Of a stretch of 6,562 nt of DNA, positions 5,850 through 6,562 are shown one piece after another. The DNA lies in the NCBI GenBank assembly GCA_017534365.1, contig JAFWCS010000500.1, positions 1 to 6,562 of the forward strand, read 5' to 3'. How positions within the stretch are numbered: the first letter of the stretch is position 1; every line of letters begins with the position of its first letter. Position numbers and translations under genes: made by a program. Source of the DNA: Clostridia bacterium (lineage in GTDB: Bacteria > Bacillota > Clostridia > Oscillospirales > Acutalibacteraceae). The notes under the pieces were generated by a model that saw nothing but the letters and a program-made list of their open reading frames with translations, was not told where the DNA came from and did no database searches.

Positions 5850-6562
5850 ATGCTGGCAACCCTCTGGTCCAAGGCCTTCGCCGCGCTGACGGCGCTGGTG
5901 CTGCTGTTTCACACGCCCGCCCCGGTCACGCCGGTCAACCCCGCGCAGCCGGTCACGCCGGCAACGACGCGCGAGCTCACCGTGATGAGCTACAACCTCA
6001 AGGTCTCGGGCGTGGGCAAATACGCACCGGCCAGACGCGTGCCGCTGCTGGCAGAGAATATCCGCGCATGGCAGCCGGATTCCTTCGGCGCGCAGGAATG
6101 CAGCGAATTCCTTTATCAGGCGCTGCGGGACGCGCTGCCGGAATACGACAGCGTCGGCCTCGGGCGCGACAAAAACAATACCGGCGAGGCGAGTCCCGTC
6201 TTTTATCTGAAGGATAAATTCGAGCTGACCGACAGCGGCACCTTCTGGCTCTCCGAAACGCCGGACACCGTCTCCAAGGGCTGGGACGCCGCCTACAACC
6301 GCGTTTGCACCTACGCCGTGCTGCGCGAAAAAGCGACCGGCTTCACCTACGTTCATTTCAACGCGCACTTCGACCATATCGGCGCGTCCGTGCGGCTGGA
6401 ATCCGTGGCGCTGATCACGCAGAAAGCCGCCGCCCTCTGCCCCGCGCTGCCCTTCGTCTTCACGGGCGACCTCAACGATGAGGAAGGCTCCGTGATGTAT
6501 CAGCGCATTCTGGAGAGCGGGATGCGGGACGCGAAATATCTCGCGGAGGAAACCATGGACGC
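5850..6562 (+). CDS. Exported/membrane-anchored endonuclease/exonuclease/phosphatase family protein (copy 2), 3'-partial
   Basis: Second EEP-fold hydrolase; the frame stays open from the ATG at 5850 to the window edge, giving 237 complete codons. It aligns with copy 1 almost without gaps and looks roughly half identical by eye. N49 (SYNLK) and E83 (GAQEC) fall at the same residue numbers as in copy 1. HFNAHFDH (169-176, H173) and TGDLN (D207, N209) are shifted by one. The expected DYIF and SDHHP motifs would lie beyond the window. Residues 9-20 are hydrophobic and follow Lys8, suggesting export or anchoring. A proline-rich linker follows with PVTP repeated at residues 25-28 and 34-37. Nothing in the visible part suggests a broken gene. 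It differs from copy 1 mainly in the linker, by a small insertion near GRDKNNTG, and around residues 175-195, so the substrate could differ. Substrate unknown. Confidence 0.87.
   Translation, partial: MLATLWSKAFAALTALVLLFHTPAPVTPVNPAQPVTPATTRELTVMSYNLKVSGVGKYAPARRVPLLAENIRAWQPDSFGAQECSEFLYQALRDALPEYDSVGLGRDKNNTGEASPVFYLKDKFELTDSGTFWLSETPDTVSKGWDAAYNRVCTYAVLREKATGFTYVHFNAHFDHIGASVRLESVALITQKAAALCPALPFVFTGDLNDEEGSVMYQRILESGMRDAKYLAEETMD
5922..5961 (+). repeat. Short direct repeat encoding a PVTP linker
   Basis: A 13-base sequence at 5922-5934 recurs at 5949-5961, in the same reading frame, 27 bases apart. It encodes the two PVTP units of a proline-rich spacer between the N-terminal hydrophobic segment and the catalytic domain of the second EEP protein. 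Confidence 0.7.

Noticed and set aside
5712..6377. Open frames on the - strand opposite both EEP genes (also 5297-5872)
   Set aside because: They resemble one another only because the + strand paralogues are duplicated. The translations are not protein-like.

Overview
The window is a compact, GC-rich (roughly 60-65% by eye) stretch of bacterial chromosome. Six genes lie on the + strand with almost no intergenic space. Good Shine-Dalgarno sequences (AAGGA, AAGGGAG, AAGGAGG, GGAGG) precede four of the starts. The gene families include a clostridial-type MalQ, an Alr/YnbB-like PLP enzyme, a DUF2461 protein and a plant-like phosphohexomutase. Together these suggest a high-GC member of the Firmicutes, most likely an uncultured gut clostridium (Oscillospirales or a relative). 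That assignment is inference; no rRNA or marker gene is present.

Layout from left to right: (1) 1-1434, a 4-alpha-glucanotransferase (malQ) whose first codons lie outside the window; (2) 1451-2719, a PLP-dependent methionine gamma-lyase/'aluminium resistance' family protein; (3) 2719-3408, a DUF2461 protein that overlaps the previous stop by one base (TAATG); (4) 3423-4940, a phosphoglucomutase/phosphomannomutase-type phosphohexomutase; (5) 4943-5848, an exported or membrane-anchored endonuclease/exonuclease/phosphatase (EEP) fold protein; (6) 5850 to the window end, a second, paralogous EEP protein cut off by the window edge. The gaps are 16, -1, 14, 2 and 1 bases, so no stretch of 300 bases lacks a gene and there is no room for an internal terminator or a regulated promoter between genes. 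The set is best read as part of one transcription unit that continues beyond both edges.

The clearest functional link is carbohydrate metabolism. MalQ rearranges maltodextrins and releases glucose, and a phosphohexomutase interconverts hexose 1- and 6-phosphates. The PLP enzyme and the DUF2461 protein have no proven link to that pathway and may be housekeeping passengers in a dense operon. The two EEP proteins begin with a hydrophobic segment and probably act outside the membrane; their substrate is not known. Nothing here amounts to a demonstrably new system. The most unusual element is the tandem pair of exported EEP enzymes. No RNA genes, CRISPR arrays, mobile elements or convincing terminators were seen.
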